Source: Diplolepis rosae (Eukaryota; Arthropoda; Insecta; Hymenoptera; Diplolepididae). Taken from it: DNA of 64,000 nucleotides. Below are positions 23,290 to 36,702 of the stretch, piece after piece. How positions within the stretch are numbered: position 1 is the first letter of the stretch; every line of letters begins with the position of its first letter. Where the stretch lies: positions 1 to 64,000 of the forward strand of contig JAPYXD010000598.1 in NCBI GenBank assembly GCA_030998225.1, given 5' to 3'. Made by a program: the position numbers and the translations under genes. The notes below the pieces were generated by a model, which saw only the letters and a list, made by a program, of their open reading frames with translations, had not been told where the DNA came from and did not search any database.

Positions 23290-24525
23290 CATGGATGAGA
23301 AGGTATTGGTTTTATGTGAAAAATGACTTTCGAAATTTTCATCAAATCTTTACGTTTTGAGATCCCCTGAGTCAGAAAAAATGGTTTTTACGAAAGTGTC
23401 TGTCTGTCTGTCTGTCTGTCTGTAGGTCGTGTGCGGCATATTGAGCTTTGGTACACATTATCGGAGCCGAAAAAGAAAGGACAAGTTCGTTAACCAGCCA
23501 CATCCAATCAAAATTGAGGGATTGAGCACTACTTTTGTGTTTTTGAAAATAACTTTTTGAAAAAATCAAAAATTTCAATACTGGTTTTTGATAGTGCTCA
23601 TAAATCTCTACAATTTATCCTGATAACATTTTTTGATTAAATCAAAATTCGAAATGTTACAGCATATTCAAATTCGAAAAAAGTCAATATCAAAATTCCA
23701 TTTTCCACTTAAATTATACGAGATATGAAAAAACTTTGCGATACAATATTATTTTCTACATAAAGACCTACAAATTTTAATTGTAACATTTTTTGATAAG
23801 ATGCATATTTTTCTTTATAATTAAAAAAAAAACTATTGAAAATCCAAAATTCAATTTTTTAACAATAATATGTGAAATACGAAAAAAACGTAAGAATACA
23901 AAATTGTTCGCTTCAAAAAGATCTACAAATTTTGTCTGACGCAGTTTATGAAAAAGCATATATTTTTCGTTTCAAATCCAAAAAATTCGTTTAAAATTCA
24001 AAAATTCCATTTTTTAGACAAAATATGTGATACAAAAAAAACGTTTAGATGGAAAATTGTTTGCCTAAATGAGGTTTACAAATTCTCATTAAGGCATTTC
24101 GGGACAGGATGTATATTTTATATTTTGATTTTTAATATTAAAAAAATTTGATTTTTTTCACCAAAATATGTGAGATACGAAATAAGCGTTGTTCTGTAAA
24201 ATCGTTTCCTTAAATAGGGTCTACGATTTTTTTTTCTTTTTGAGAGATTTGGAAGAAAATAAATTAATTTAATCATGTAATTTATTAAAAAGTTAATGAA
24301 ATGTATACAGAAAATCGTGCGCGAAGCGCGAGCGTCATGATGAGAATGTGTTCGTTAAGGCTGATAGAGCCTTAAGTAAATTGAATTTCCTGTTTTACTT
24401 AAATTCAAAAAGAAATTGAGAGACTTTGAGAAAATGTGTAATTCACATCATCTGTAATGTTATTATAAAATTGGTTTGAGCTTCAGTATCAAATTATAAG
24501 AAATAAACTTAAATGTATGTTTGAA
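23290..24525 (+). repeat. 1.25-kb dispersed repeat, copy 2
   Basis: Collinear with 2884-4135, including the (GTCT)n tract (23399-23425) and a GCGCGAAGCGCGAGCG motif near 24320. A segment of about 30 bp present after the tract in copy 1 is missing here. It is non-coding. Confidence 0.7.
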
Positions 24526-24774
24526 TATTATTATCGACCGAGCACACTTGGAAGTATTCAAATCAGAGATATAATATAATTGAAATAAAGATGTAAAATT
24601 CCAGAATTTAACTGTGTAGGTTTTGTAATTGTAACTAGTCTCTCCTCATTTTCTCGAAACTTTTTAAGTTTCTCCAATACCTCCACTGAATTTGTTGTAT
24701 TTCAAGCTCGTTTCGAGGAATGAAAGTTGCGAATTTCAGGCGGATGTAGAAAACTCATAAAAGTTGCAAAAAAA

Positions 24775-24865
24775 TGGAGAGGGACTAGTCTAAAAAGTCA
24801 TAGCAAAGGTCTGAAAAGTCGTAGCAATGGACTGAAAAGTTATAGCAACGGCCTGAAAAGTAAAC
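24775..24865 (+). repeat. 24-bp minisatellite (about 3.5 units)
   Basis: Units of the form CTGAAAAGTCGTAGCAATGGA repeat three to four times and keep a short reading frame open (part of 24727-24996). That frame encodes repeated SK-GLKS residues with no recognised function. A flanking block, AACAAGGTCCGTTACTATCC, also occurs at about 2117. Confidence 0.6.
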
Positions 24866-25032
24866 AAGGTCCGTTACTATCCCTAAAAAATCCAAATGCA
24901 ACTGTCAGTTGTTTGAACAAATTCAACGCAACTGTCAGTCGCTTGCTTGACAAATCGAAAATTATACAGGGTGGGCACGAGTGGGTTGCAGAATAGGGAA
25001 TATAATTGGGAGTAGTTTAGTATACGAAATAC

Positions 25033-28000
25033 CGCCCAACATGCACTTTCGCTATTCGAAAAGATCTTTCTCAGGCGTTTTTTTTAAATTCGCGCCAGCT
25101 TGAAAGAGGTCGTGCATGTCTTGCGCATGTCTGTTCGCTTTTTTCTAGGTCGGTAATAGTGAAAACTGTACATATTTAATTTTAAATATGGTACAGGTTA
25201 GGTTTTTAAATGCCATTTTTGGAAAAATAGTAAAAATATTAAAATTAAAAGTGTCATGTTTTAAAAATATTGTCGAAAGTGCGGCAGAATTTTAAACAGT
25301 AGTGAGTGAATTTATTATTCAGACACACAAGTGTAAATAGTTGAAAATTGGAATCAAGTGTGACAGCAAGAAGCTCACCTTTGTAGTGTGTGATAAAAAA
25401 TATAAATTTTAAACAAATAAATAGCTTTGTTGCTTTAAAATATTGATAAATGAGAACAGGAATAATTTATGGCATGGAGAATGGTAAGATTTTAAATCTC
25501 TATGATAAAAAACATTGAATATTTTTTTTCATGTAAAATTTTCAATTACAATAATATGTTTTAAATTTTCAGAAAAATATCTATTCACTTCAAATGAAGT
25601 TAAAAAAAAAAATTCAAAATTTTTAATTTGACGGGAAATTCAGATAAGTATTTTTTATTTCACTTACAATGATTTACTTGAAAAGAAACCCTTACTTTGT
25701 GAAATGTTTTTTTCTTTTTCAGAAAGAGTCAAAAATGAAGCAAGAGGGAAGAATAAAGGATTTAAGAACTAAAACTGTGTAGGTATTTATGTTTCTTATA
25801 AGTTGCAGTAGCATAAATAATAATGTAATTATACTTTGAATTATCTTAAAGCTAAACTTTATAATTTATCATTCTGAACAAAATATCAAAACACTAACTG
25901 ATGTTTATGTAATCAAATCCTTGATAGCCATTGATTATTGTAAAAATTGTTCCCGGGACTACAATTAAAGTTTTGAAATTCTGCAAAATGGCTCAGTAGT
26001 CCTAATTTACATATTTTATCAGTCCTCATAGTAAATTGTTCTGAAAAATCATTTTTTCAAAACTTCAATACTCATAGCTGCCGTTCTAGAGTGACCTAGT
26101 TCCAAATACACACAAAATATCACATGAATCCTTGACTGTAATTAAAATAATTGCTCTAAATTCTTTTAATTTGGTTTTCAAGTAGCTATTCCTGTCTCTC
26201 ATCAGTTCCTCAAGCTATACTTTATAATTTGTCATTTTAAAAAAATTTCAAAAACCCTCACTGATGTTTATGTAATCAAATCCTCGATAACCAACAATTA
26301 TTGTAAAAATTGTTCCCGGGACTAGAATAAAAGTTACAAAATTCTGTAAAGTGTCTCAGAAGTCGTAATTCTCATACTCTATCAGTCCTCATAGTACATT
26401 GTTCTGAAAAATAATTTTTTCAAAACTTCAATACTCATAGCTGCCGTTCTAGAGTGACCAAGTTCCAAATACACACAAAATATCACATAAATCCTTAGAA
26501 GAATTTAGAGCAATTATTTTAGTTACAGTCAAGGATTTATGTGATATTTTGTGTCTATTTGGAGACTGGTCACTCTAGAACGGCATATAATGAGTTGTGA
26601 AAAAATGATTTTTCAGAACAATTTACTACGAGGACTGATAGAGTATGAAATTAAGACTTCTGAGACACTTACAGAATTTTTGAAACTTTTATTCTAGTCC
26701 CGGGAAATTTTTACAATAATCGTTGGTTATCGACGATTTGATTACATAAACATCAGTGAGGGTTTTTGAAATTTTTTGAAATGACAAATTATTGAGTGTA
26801 GCTTTAGGAACTGATAAGAGACAGGTATAGCTACTTGAGAACCAAATTAGAAGAATTTAGAGCAATTATTTTAATTACAGTCAAGGATTTATGTGATATT
26901 TTGTGTCTATTTGGAACTTGGTCACTCTAGAACGGCAGCTATGAGTATTGAAGTTGTGAAAAAATGATTTTTCAGAACAGTTTACTACGAGGACTGATAG
27001 AGTATGAGAATTAAGACTTCTGAGACACTTTACAGAATTTTGAAACTTTTATTCTAATCCCGGGAACAATTTTTACAATAATCGTTGGTTATCGAGGATT
27101 TGATTACATAAACATCAGTGAGGGTTTTTCAAATTTTTTTGAAATGACAAATTATTGAGTATAACTTTAGGAACTGATAAGCGACAGGAATAGCTACTTG
27201 AGAACCAAATTAGAAGAATATAGGGCAATTATTTTAATTACAGTCAAGGATTTATGTGATATTTTGTGTGTATTTGCAATTTGGCCACTCTAGAACGGCA
27301 GCTATGAGTATTGAAGTTTTGAAAAAATGATTTTTCAGAACAGTTTACTACGAGGACTGATAGAGTATGAGAATTAAGACTTCTGAGACACTTTACAGAA
27401 TTTTGAAACTTTTATTCTAGTCCCGGGAACAATTTTCACAATAATCGTTGGTTATCGAGGATTTGATTACATAAACATCAGTGAGGGTTTTTGAAATTTT
27501 TTTAAAATGACAAATTATAAAGTATAGCTTTAGGAACTGATGAGAGACAGGAATAGCTACTTGAGAACCAAATTAGAAGAATTTGGAGCATTTATTTTAA
27601 TTAGAGTCAGGGATTTATGTGATATTTTGTGTGTATTTGGAACTAGGTCACTCTAGAACGGCAGCTATGAGTATTGAAGTTTTGAAAAAATGATTTTTCA
27701 GAACAATTTACTATGAGGACTGATAAAATATGTAAATTAGGACTACTGAGCCATTTTGCAGAATTTCAAAACTTTAATTGTAGTCCCGGGAACAATTTTT
27801 ACAATAATCAATGGCTATCAAGGATTTGATTACATAAACATCAGTTAGTGTTTTGATATTTTGTTCAGAATGATAAAGTATAAAGTTTAGCTTTAAGATA
27901 TTTCAAAGTATTATTACATTATTATTTATGCTACTACAACTTATAAGAAACATAAATACCTACACAGTTTTAGTTCTTAAATCCTTTATTCTTCCTTCTT

Positions 28001-28709
28001 GCTTCATTTTTGACTCTTTCTGAAAAAGAAAAAAACATTTCACAAAGTAAGTGTTTCTTTTCAAGTAAATCATTGTAAGTGAAATAAAAAATACTTATCT
28101 GAATTTCCCGTCAAATTAAAAATTTTGAATTTTTTTTTTTAACTTCATTGGAAGTGAATAGATATTTTTCTGAAAATTTAAAACATATTATTGTAATTGA
28201 AAATTTTACATGAAACAAAATATTCAATGTTTTTTATCATAGAGATTTAAAATCTTACCATTCTCCATGCCATAAATTATTCCTGTTCTCATTTATGAAT
28301 ATTTTAAAGCAACAAAGCTATTTATTTGTTTAAAATTTATATTTTTTATCACACACTACAAGGGTGTGCTTCTTGCTGTCACACTTGATTCCAATTTTCA
28401 ACTATTTACACTTGTGTGTTTGAATAATAAATTCACTCACTACTGTTTAAAATTCTGCCGCACTTTCGACAATATTTTTAAAACATGACACTTTTAATTT
28501 TAATATTTTTACTATTTTTCCAAAAATGACATTTAAAAACCTAACCTGTACCATATTTAAAATTAAATATGGACAGGTTTCACTATTACCGACCTAGAAA
28601 AAAGCGAACAGACATGCGCAAGACATGCACGACCTCTTTCAAGCTGGCGCGAATTTAAAAAAAACGCCTGAGAAAGATCTTTTCGAATAGCGAAAGTGCA
28701 TGTTGGGCG
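25033..28709. mobile_element. Foldback element with very long terminal inverted repeats
   Basis: The ends CGCCCAACATGCACTTTCGC and the inverse GCGAAAGTGCATGTTGGGCG start arms of about 850 bp (25033 to about 25880, and about 27870-28709). Between them lies an array of roughly 290-380-bp units that run forward to about 26500 and then in reverse. Conserved blocks include TAGCTATTCCTGTCTCTCAT and ATGTGATATTTTGTGTGTAT. No transposase is present, so it would depend on one in trans. I could not identify a convincing target duplication. Confidence 0.8.
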
Positions 28710-28783
28710 TTATTGAAAAGAATTTGTTTTTTTAAAAGTATGGAGTGAGACGGAAAGTATGACCGGGGCAGGTAGTATGACTT

Positions 28784-29038
28784 TTACAAATAAAGTAAGT
28801 ACTTTTCGATTTTTATGAAGATTCTTGGTAGGAAATGGCTTTTCTTGATTAATAGTTTTGTTTCTCCAATGGTTGCTTGACTAACAGTTGGAAAAATTTG
28901 AAAAAATTCACAGCGTTTAGTCTTATCAAGAGAAACTTCTGTAAATTTTTCATGGATTTTTGCGCGTAAAATTCGCAAAGAAAAAAATTGCAAAAACTTT
29001 TGCGTCAATAATATGTCTACTAAAGACGCGTATGTCAT
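28784..29038 (-). CDS. Small ORF of unknown nature, probably not a gene
   Basis: 84 codons, Lys/Leu/Phe-rich, with no recognised domain. It has no neighbouring exon, and flanking splice signals were not obvious. I list it only because it lies in otherwise non-repetitive DNA. Confidence 0.12.
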   Translation of the reverse strand: MTYASLVDILLTQKFLQFFSLRILRAKIHEKFTEVSLDKTKRCEFFQIFPTVSQATIGETKLLIKKSHFLPRIFIKIEKYLLYL

Positions 29039-29039
29039 A

Positions 29040-30195
29040 ATTTTTTCAGATTTTCAAAGAATGTGATAATTTTCGTGGTAATTTTTTAATTCTATTATCG
29101 CTATTTGAGTCAGTATTTGCTGATTATGCGAATTCTGTTTTTCGTATTTTTTAGTGGGACTGGTATTTGGAAAAATGTGGAAGATTGAACTCCAATTTAT
29201 TTAGAGACATCTGCGTTCATTTTTTCGCGAACCTTTCTACCCGCAATTTGTGTTGTATAAGATAGCAACAACTTTTGAATGCAATTCTTTCATAAATGAA
29301 AATCAGTGACAGAAGACGATTTTTTCAGCAAAAAATAAGCCTACCAAAAAATCATATTATCTAATTTATTGAGATTTTTCAACAATGTAGACAGTAAAGT
29401 ACACCATTTCATTACTTTGTTGTTCATATTACCTTGCATAGAAAATAAAATAATTACGTTGGAATATAATTATTGTATGTTATCGCACTAAAAATTCATT
29501 GTTTTAATAAAACTTTTATTGTCTATACTTCAAGAAAAATTTATTTATTGTTCTTATTTTGGACGGCAGAAAATAATAATAATATTATAATAATATGAGC
29601 TTTACCCTAAAAAATAAACACATCAAAATCACATTTCAATCATCTTTTATACAAAATTGAATGCAACGTCGGCCATACCGTTCGTCTCTCCCCTATTTAC
29701 GATATTTTATATTCTTCTACACGTCTGTAGTTTTTTATCATAATGGTGAAAACCGTTTTTATTTAAAAATAAAAAATGCGTCGATTTCACTCGTTTTCTA
29801 CTCGGATACATGCAAAAGGTACTGTTTTCAAATAATAATATTCGCGTTCATAGACTCAATTTTGAGTTAAAAATTCCAAGATTGTTGTATAATAATCTTC
29901 TAAATATATTGTGAAAATCTGAACAAATTCAAAAGAAAAGCGTTATTTCACGACAACTACCTTAATTATTAATTTTACCTGAAACTTCAATCAGCCTTTT
30001 CTAGGTTTACTAAATATTTTCAAAGAAGGAATATTTTCTTTTTTTTTCAAACATGCAGAAAATTAAAAGTAAAGATAATATTTTAGCTTTTCTCTTTCTC
30101 ATCATACATATATTTTTAAATTTCAGCTTGTGATATTAAAATAATTTAATGATCGTTCTTCAGAAAGATGGCTTTCTCTATTGGTGGAACTTTAC
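29040..30195. other. AT-rich, apparently unique sequence
   Basis: No repeat matches within the window. The longest ORF is 69 codons (29661-29870) and is unremarkable. Confidence 0.5.
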
Positions 30196-30870
30196 AATGT
30201 CTATAAGTTTATAGATTCAAACTTCTTGCAAATAAAATTATGTCATAAAATGTACTAAAACAATTGCTGGTTCAGTGAATTATAGAAAATTTCATATTTC
30301 TTCTAATTTTCATCTTAGAAAAAAACTTATCGTTACAATCGTGAAAATTTAAAGATGAGAAATATAATATTTCTTAATATAAAATTTAAAAAAAATTTTA
30401 TATTTCATATTTAAATCCTTATTGCGGACAAAGAAGCCCCGTTGGCAAAAGTCGGCGACAGCAGTTCAAACATCCCTGGGCCGCGTGAGGGAAAACCACG
30501 CAGTGGAAGTAAAGTACGCAGGTAGCTGGCGATCCAATAAAATTTGCCCTTTTAACTATACTTGCAGTTTCGGCACCAATAAAGATAATTCTATTGTCAA
30601 TATTATTCAGAAACTTCATCTTTTCTCCTTCGTTTAAAGGTCGTGTGAAGAACCAAAAACACCCCTTCACATTTATTTTCAAATTGGCATGAAGAGGGGA
30701 TATTTTTGATCCTGAAACGTCGATTCAACATTATATTAAAAAGGTTTTTAATATATTTATTTTTCAAAACCTTAAATTTGTCCAGAGATCTGTCATTTAC
30801 AACGTCTGCACTTGTACGTTAAGAAATTATTTCTCGAAGATATTTAATCGAGTTTATATTTCTTAAATTC
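30195..30870 (+). mobile_element. PLE family D terminus remnant, copy 2
   Basis: Combines the block shared with 2155-2570 and the block shared with 18428-18620, showing that they belong to one element. The hammerhead-like motif at 30686-30720 reads ATGAAGA instead of CTGAAGA, followed by a hairpin segment and GAAACG. Confidence 0.5.
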
Positions 30871-33480
30871 GTAGATTTTTTTGTTCTAAAAAATTTTGTA
30901 TCATAATAGTCTTTTAGTTTCTTCTCTAGTTTAACTGGAAATTGGATTTTGTTATTGGCTTTTTTATAGTCTTAACTTACTGTAACTTTAAAAATTTTAG
31001 TTTAAACGAAAAATGCACTGAGAAAAAAATGTTATTGAATTTATAGCATTTTTTCTAAAAGCATGTATATCATAGATTCAAATCAATATGTTGTAGAACT
31101 GGTAGAATATGTTATAGTTTTATTGGCATATTTTTTTGAATCAATAATATACATGCTTTTGATAGAAATGCTATAGATTCAATAGCATTTTCTTCTCAGT
31201 GTATTATAAGGATAATTGTTAAATATTTATAAGCAGTCTCAGGAAACATTGTTGTAATTTTTCCAAAAAGTTTTCTTCAAAAATATAAAAAATGCTCTCA
31301 TTTTCACAATTTTGGTCAGATGTGGCTGGTTAACGAACTTGTCCTTACATTTTCGGCTCCGATAAAGTATGCCAAAGCTCAATTCAATCCGTTAATTTTA
31401 TGTTTAAAATTGCGCAAATAAGAGCATTTTTTGTGTTTTAAAAAAAATCCAAAATTCCAATACTTGTTTCTGGTAGTGCTCATAAATCTCCACTGATTAT
31501 CCTGATAACATTTTTCGATTGAACTAAAATTAGGAAAGTTATAGTATGTTAAAACTTTAAAAAAGTCAATGTCTAAATTCTATTTTCCAGTTAAAGTATA
31601 CGAGATACCAAGATAAAACGTATATAAATCATTTCAATTTCAGAAGACGATTAAAATTAAAAAATTCAATTTTTTAAACAAAATATGTGACATACGAAAA
31701 AAACGTTGGGATGGAAAATTATCTGCCTAAATGAGGTCTATAAATTCTCAGTGAGACATTTTTTGACAAGATGTTCAATTTCAAAAAATACGATTTAAAT
31801 TTAAAAATTCCATTTTGTAAACAGAATATGCAAGATGAGGAAAAAGCGTTGGAATGCAAAATTTTTCACTTAAATAAACTCTACGTTTTGTTTCCTCATT
31901 GAGATATTTGGAAGAAAATAAATTACTTTTATCATGTAATTTATTAGAAAGTTACAGAAATGTATACAGAAAATTGAGTGCGAAGCACGATTGTCATGAT
32001 GAGAATATGTTCAAGGCTCTACAAATTTGGAGCACAACTTTTTTTCATGAGATGTATATTTTTCTTTTAAATTTAAAAAAATATTATTGAAAATCCAAAA
32101 TTTAATAGTTTAACAATAATATGTGAAATACGGAAAAAACATAAGAATACAAAATAAGTTATTTTAATAAGATTTACCAAGATAAAACGTATATTTATCA
32201 TTTGAATTCCAAAAAAGACGATTAAAACTTTAAAAATTCAATTTTTTAATCAAAAGTTGTGACATACAAAAAATGCGTCAGGATGGAAAATTATCTGCCT
32301 AAATGAGGTCTACAAATTCTCAGTGAGACAGTTTTTTGACAAGATGTATATTTTATGGTTCAATTTCAAAAAATACGATTAGAATTTAAAAATTCCATTT
32401 TGTAAACAGAATATGTGAAATACGGAAAAAGCGTTGGAATGCAAAATTGTTCACTTAAATAAACTCTACGATTGTTTTATTCTTTTAACTTAACTAGAAG
32501 ATAATTTTAATAATTTATCAATTCAAATAAGAAAATAGTTGCAATAAACATTTTCACAAGGTTGCTTAGTTACAAAGTTACCAGACATTTTTGAGAAAAA
32601 GATACTCTCGATTAGAAATTTTTCTCCTGTAATATACGTAGGCATCAAATGTACATATTTTATTTGTCAAATTTTACAATTGCAGCACGAAATTAGCGTT
32701 TAAACGCAATATCGAGTGGTTCACGCTTGAACCTAAAGGAATGTTTATTATCATACATTTAAAATTTTTCTCCACACATGACTTTAAAATGTTGTATTTT
32801 ATTCATTTGTGCATAAGAAATATATTTAATTATGAAAAGTTGTTGGTCAAGACATCAATGAAGACACAAAACTTATAAATTTTTTTAGTTCGGATGAATA
32901 TTTACTAATAATATTGCATAATTAATTTAGATGAATACAATACATACATTCGGAAAAATTTGCTTATCATACGATTGGACAAATTTTTGATTGATTCAAC
33001 CAAAAAATTTGTTCTATGCAACCAAAGATGGTTTGTTTTATACGTTCTTGTTGAATCAAAGAAATAGTTTAGCTGATTGAATCAAATTTTGTGTCACTTA
33101 ACCAAATATTTTGGTTGATCTAACAAAATGGTATGATTAAATCAATTAAATCTTTTTTGGGTGTAAAAGCCTCACGTAACTAAAAGGAATACTAGCCATA
33201 GCTGTATGTTCATTTTCACTATTTTTAAAATGATTTCAAATAAAAACTGAGTTAAAATAATTACACTGGAAAAAAATCCTACAGTAATTGTAGCTGAAAT
33301 GTCCTAACTAAGTATTTATAGTCGAACCTACTAAAAACTTGATTAATATAATAAATATTAACCATACTGTCTTACTCAATGTAAACAAGTTTTTAGTAGT
33401 TAAAATTACTATAAAGATTTCTGACAGTGTAAGTTAACACCAAAATATTTTAAATGACTTCGACTAAGTGAGCAGCCATC
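30640..33480 (+). repeat. Segmental duplication, copy 2 (partner at 18300-20560)
   Basis: Same block order as copy 1 but longer, with extra ~160-bp units around 31700-32460. It contains the second 185-bp MITE. It is non-coding. Confidence 0.7.
31016..31201. mobile_element. 185-bp MITE, copy 2
   Basis: CACTGAGAAAAAAATG at the left end and a CTTCTCAGTG right end, homologous to 18755-18939. Confidence 0.8.
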
Positions 33481-34250
33481 CGCCAAAATTTAGCGTTTTG
33501 AAAAAAAAAGCATGCCAAGCTTTGCGACACTTAACTAGTCATCATCGATCTGTACATGTTAAAAATTTTAAATATGTTAAAAATATGTACTAGCAAATTT
33601 TATAGTAATGAATATTTTTTGTTACATTTACAAATTTTTAATTGAGTAAATATTTCCCTTCGCATGGTTTTTTATGTTGAACACAGGGCTTAACAAAATA
33701 TTTATTTTTCATTTCATTCGTTTGAAGCTGGAAAATAAAAATGGAAAATACTTCTATTTATAAGCTTAAACTTTTTATTTATTTTTAAATATATTTTCAA
33801 TTATATGGGAATAACATAAAAAAAATTTTGTTCAGGGTCTCAAGAATTCTTCATGCGTATCCACAGTATATATTTTACGAAGTTTAATGTGTTCTTTTTT
33901 TTATTTTGTATTAATTAATTTATGCAAAATGTGTATTTTATGTCCTAGAATCAATTTAGAAACATTTTTTCATTTCATATTGTTCAGAAACTTAATTATT
34001 AAAATTTTTTTAAATATTTGTCTATTAGTACAATGCTTTTGTAGAGCGTGCCGCGTGCAGCGCCGCTCTGGTGAGAAAACTTCGCGCATAGAAACTATAA
34101 TCACTAACGAACCGCCATTTTGTTTTTATTCAGACAGGGCTGATGTTGACAGTAGCAGAAATTTTGAACTCAACCATCCAATTTGAACACAATAAAATTG
34201 AAAAAGGTAAAATTGAAAAAATCCAAACTTTCAACAATTTTTACGGTTTG
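33480..34250. other. AT-rich sequence with one unrecognised ORF
   Basis: A 99-codon frame (33887-34186) shows no known domain. The segment near 34150-34245 is similar to 22585-22680, so at least its 3' end is repeat-derived. I see no gene here. Confidence 0.45.
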
Positions 34251-35255
34251 TTGTAACTAACTGGACCCCGTAAGTGTAATTACATATAAAAAACTTGATT
34301 TGTTTATATACAGCTTATTTACGTATGGACAGGGTACAGTAGTTAATATATTATTCTACCAAATTATTAAAATCTATAGGTGGAAAAAAATTATTAACTG
34401 AGTACCGTAATCATAATCAAATGAGCATCCCTCGTTGTAACTAACTGGACCCCGTAAGTGTAATTACATATAAAAAACTTGATTTGTTTATATATAGCTT
34501 ATTAATGTATGGGCAGGGTACAGTAGTTAACATATTATTCTACCAAATTATTAAAATCTATAGGTGGGAAAAAATGTATTAACTAAGAACCCTGATCATA
34601 ATCAAATGAGCACGCCTCGTTGTAACTAACTGGACCCCGTAAGTGTAATTAGATATAAAAAACTTGATTTGTTCATATACAGCTTATTTACGTATGGGCA
34701 GGGTGCAATAGCTAATATATTATTCTACGACATTATTTAAATCTATAGGTGGAAAAAATTTATTAACTGAGTACCCTAATGATAATCAAATGAGCATGCC
34801 TCGTAATGAGTAACTGTACCCCGTAAGTGTAATTACATATACAAAACTTATTTTAGTTTATATAAAGCATATTTGCGTATCTACAGGGTACAGTAGCTAA
34901 TATATTATTCTACGACATTATTTAAATCTATACGTGGAAAAAATTTATTAACTAAGTACCCTAATCATAATCAAATAAGCACGCCTAGTTGTAACTATCT
35001 GGACCCCGTAAGTGTGATTAAATATAAAAAAACTTAATTTGTTTATATACAGCGTATTTGCGTATGGGCAAGGTACAGTAGCTAATATATTATTCTACCA
35101 CGTTATTAAAATCTATACGTGAAAATTTTTTTTTCAAACGAGTACCCTAATCATAATAAAATGAGCACGCTTAGTTGTATTCATCTGGACCCCGTAAGTG
35201 TAATTAAATATAAAAAACTTAATTTGTTTATATATAGTCTATTTTGGTATAAAAA
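34251..35255 (+). repeat. 184-bp tandem repeat, six copies
   Basis: Units begin near 34251, 34435, 34620, 34803, 34989 and 35175. Each starts TTGTAACTAACTGGACCCCG and contains TATAAAAAACTT, GGGTACAGTAG and TAATCATAATCAAATGAGCA. Divergence rises towards the right and the last unit is partial. The GGACCCCNTAA block recurs once more at about 35333, just before the LTR-like repeat. It is non-coding. Confidence 0.88.
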
Positions 35256-35365
35256 TTCAAACCATTGCATATACACGCATATATAACACCATAAGAATCT
35301 AAATATGCAAAAAAAAAGCATACTTTTGGTTGGACCCCCTAATGATAATTAGACATACATATATA

Positions 35366-35639
35366 TGTGTGCCCCTTTATGAGTATAAGGATATAATTAG
35401 ATTTCGGAATGTTTTATATGTATAATTTTTAGATTTTAGGATGTTTCCCAACTTCCCAGGTCCTGGAACCGACCCCTTCACTGTTTATGCTGAGCGCGCA
35501 AAAGCGCTCAGGTTACGAGAAGCGCAAATGAACTTTTCGTCGTTCTTTTGATTTCAAGTGAAATATCACTTTAAAATATTTCACCTTATTTATTGTAGGT
35601 TTTATTTTGCTATGTTTTCATTTACGTTTGCTCGTAACA
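35366..35639 (-). repeat. 274-bp LTR-like direct repeat, left copy
   Basis: Nearly identical and equal in length to 51997-52270, in the same orientation. It has TG...CA ends on either strand (minus strand TGTTACGAGC...GCACACA). It contains a GCGCGCAAAAGCGCTCAG block. It lies downstream of both minus-strand retroelements, where a 3' LTR would be. No target duplication was found next to the pair. Confidence 0.55.
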
Positions 35640-36003
35640 AACCACACCGGAATATTGTGCTGTCGTCCCCGAGAGCAGGGGTGGTTCAAGGGATGTTTCC
35701 AAAGCAAGAAATTTGATTTTATATGTACCTCAAATCACCCATGCACCTAGTCATACACTTAGTATACGAGGGTGTGTTCATACATACAAAATTCATACAA
35801 AAAAATATATATATATTTTTTTTCTTTTTTTTCCTGTCAGCGTATCTCTCTCCTCATTTCAAGGTTCCCTTTTTCTTTCTATCTTTAAGCTTAGCATATA
35901 AGTTCTTAATCCTAAGTGCGATGGAACACACACATACATGCACATACACAAACGCACACTGCTAGTCTAAAAACCTTTTTGTTGTTGTTGTTTTTTTCTT
36001 TTT
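35640..36003. other. 3' region of the gypsy element: purine tracts and CA-rich microsatellite
   Basis: On the minus strand an A/G-rich tract (35980-36003) follows directly after the envelope stop, and another is at about 35807-35832. Either could serve as polypurine tract. A CA/CATA-rich stretch lies at 35927-35962. The two short overlapping plus-strand ORFs here are low-complexity artefacts. Confidence 0.4.
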
Positions 36004-36702
36004 TTACATCGGCTGCAAGCTTTGCTGCGTCAACTGAATGGTTGCCTTTGCCTTAGAAGTGTCGAATGGCGTAGTTCTGTTTTTCGGAGCAGATGCATGC
36101 GTAGCACTGGCGACAGGTTGTTGTTCCTCTCTGACTTCTTCCCGATGAATGTCTGCTATCTGCCTCGCTGCCTGTTCGTCATTTGGTTCGCTGGATGGTT
36201 GAGTTTTAGGCTCGCCTCCTCGTGGCGGGCAGAATTTCCAAGCCGTCACTATTGTCATTAACTTAACACGGCACAAATAGGTCACCAAGCCTATCGAGAG
36301 GAGACCCAACCCAACGTAGGAGCCATGGGTCAGGACGGTTTGCTTGGCCCTACCCTGGTCTTGGGAGCTGATATCGTTGAGCTGATCTTCGAGCTCGCTC
36401 AGCGTCTCATCATTCTCCTTATATCGACCGTCTTCAGCCGGGGTCTCCTCGGGCGGTTCCTGTTGAGGTTCTGGTGACGCCATGAGCTGCTTGTGTTGAA
36501 GCAAGGCTGGTAACAATTCAGATAGATTCATGTGAAGGTGTGGTTCATAGGTAACCACTGACGTTTGTGCTCTTGAGCCTGGTGATGGTAGGCTCAATCC
36601 GCTAGTCCTCAAGTAGCATCCTGAGGTAATCTGCACGATACCCACTCCGTTTAACTGTATTTTTGAAGTCCTTCTGGCTGGACAAGTTATTTTAGCTGCA
36701 GT
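36004..36702 (-). pseudogene. env: Gypsy-element envelope, C-terminal part with membrane anchor
   Basis: 213 residues from the first Met (36645), in the same reading frame as the upstream envelope segment and separated from it only by a stop codon at 36703-36705. A hydrophobic segment of about 17 residues (GLGLLSIGLV and neighbours, about residues 113-130) is followed by a basic stretch. This fits a C-terminal transmembrane anchor with a long polar cytoplasmic tail of about 80 residues. With the upstream part the length matches errantiviral fusion-type envelopes. It is a remnant, and no joined product is given. Confidence 0.65.

Noticed and set aside
35713..35965. Overlapping 62- and 80-codon ORFs
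   Set aside because: Low-complexity translations of a purine/pyrimidine tract and CA-rich microsatellite.
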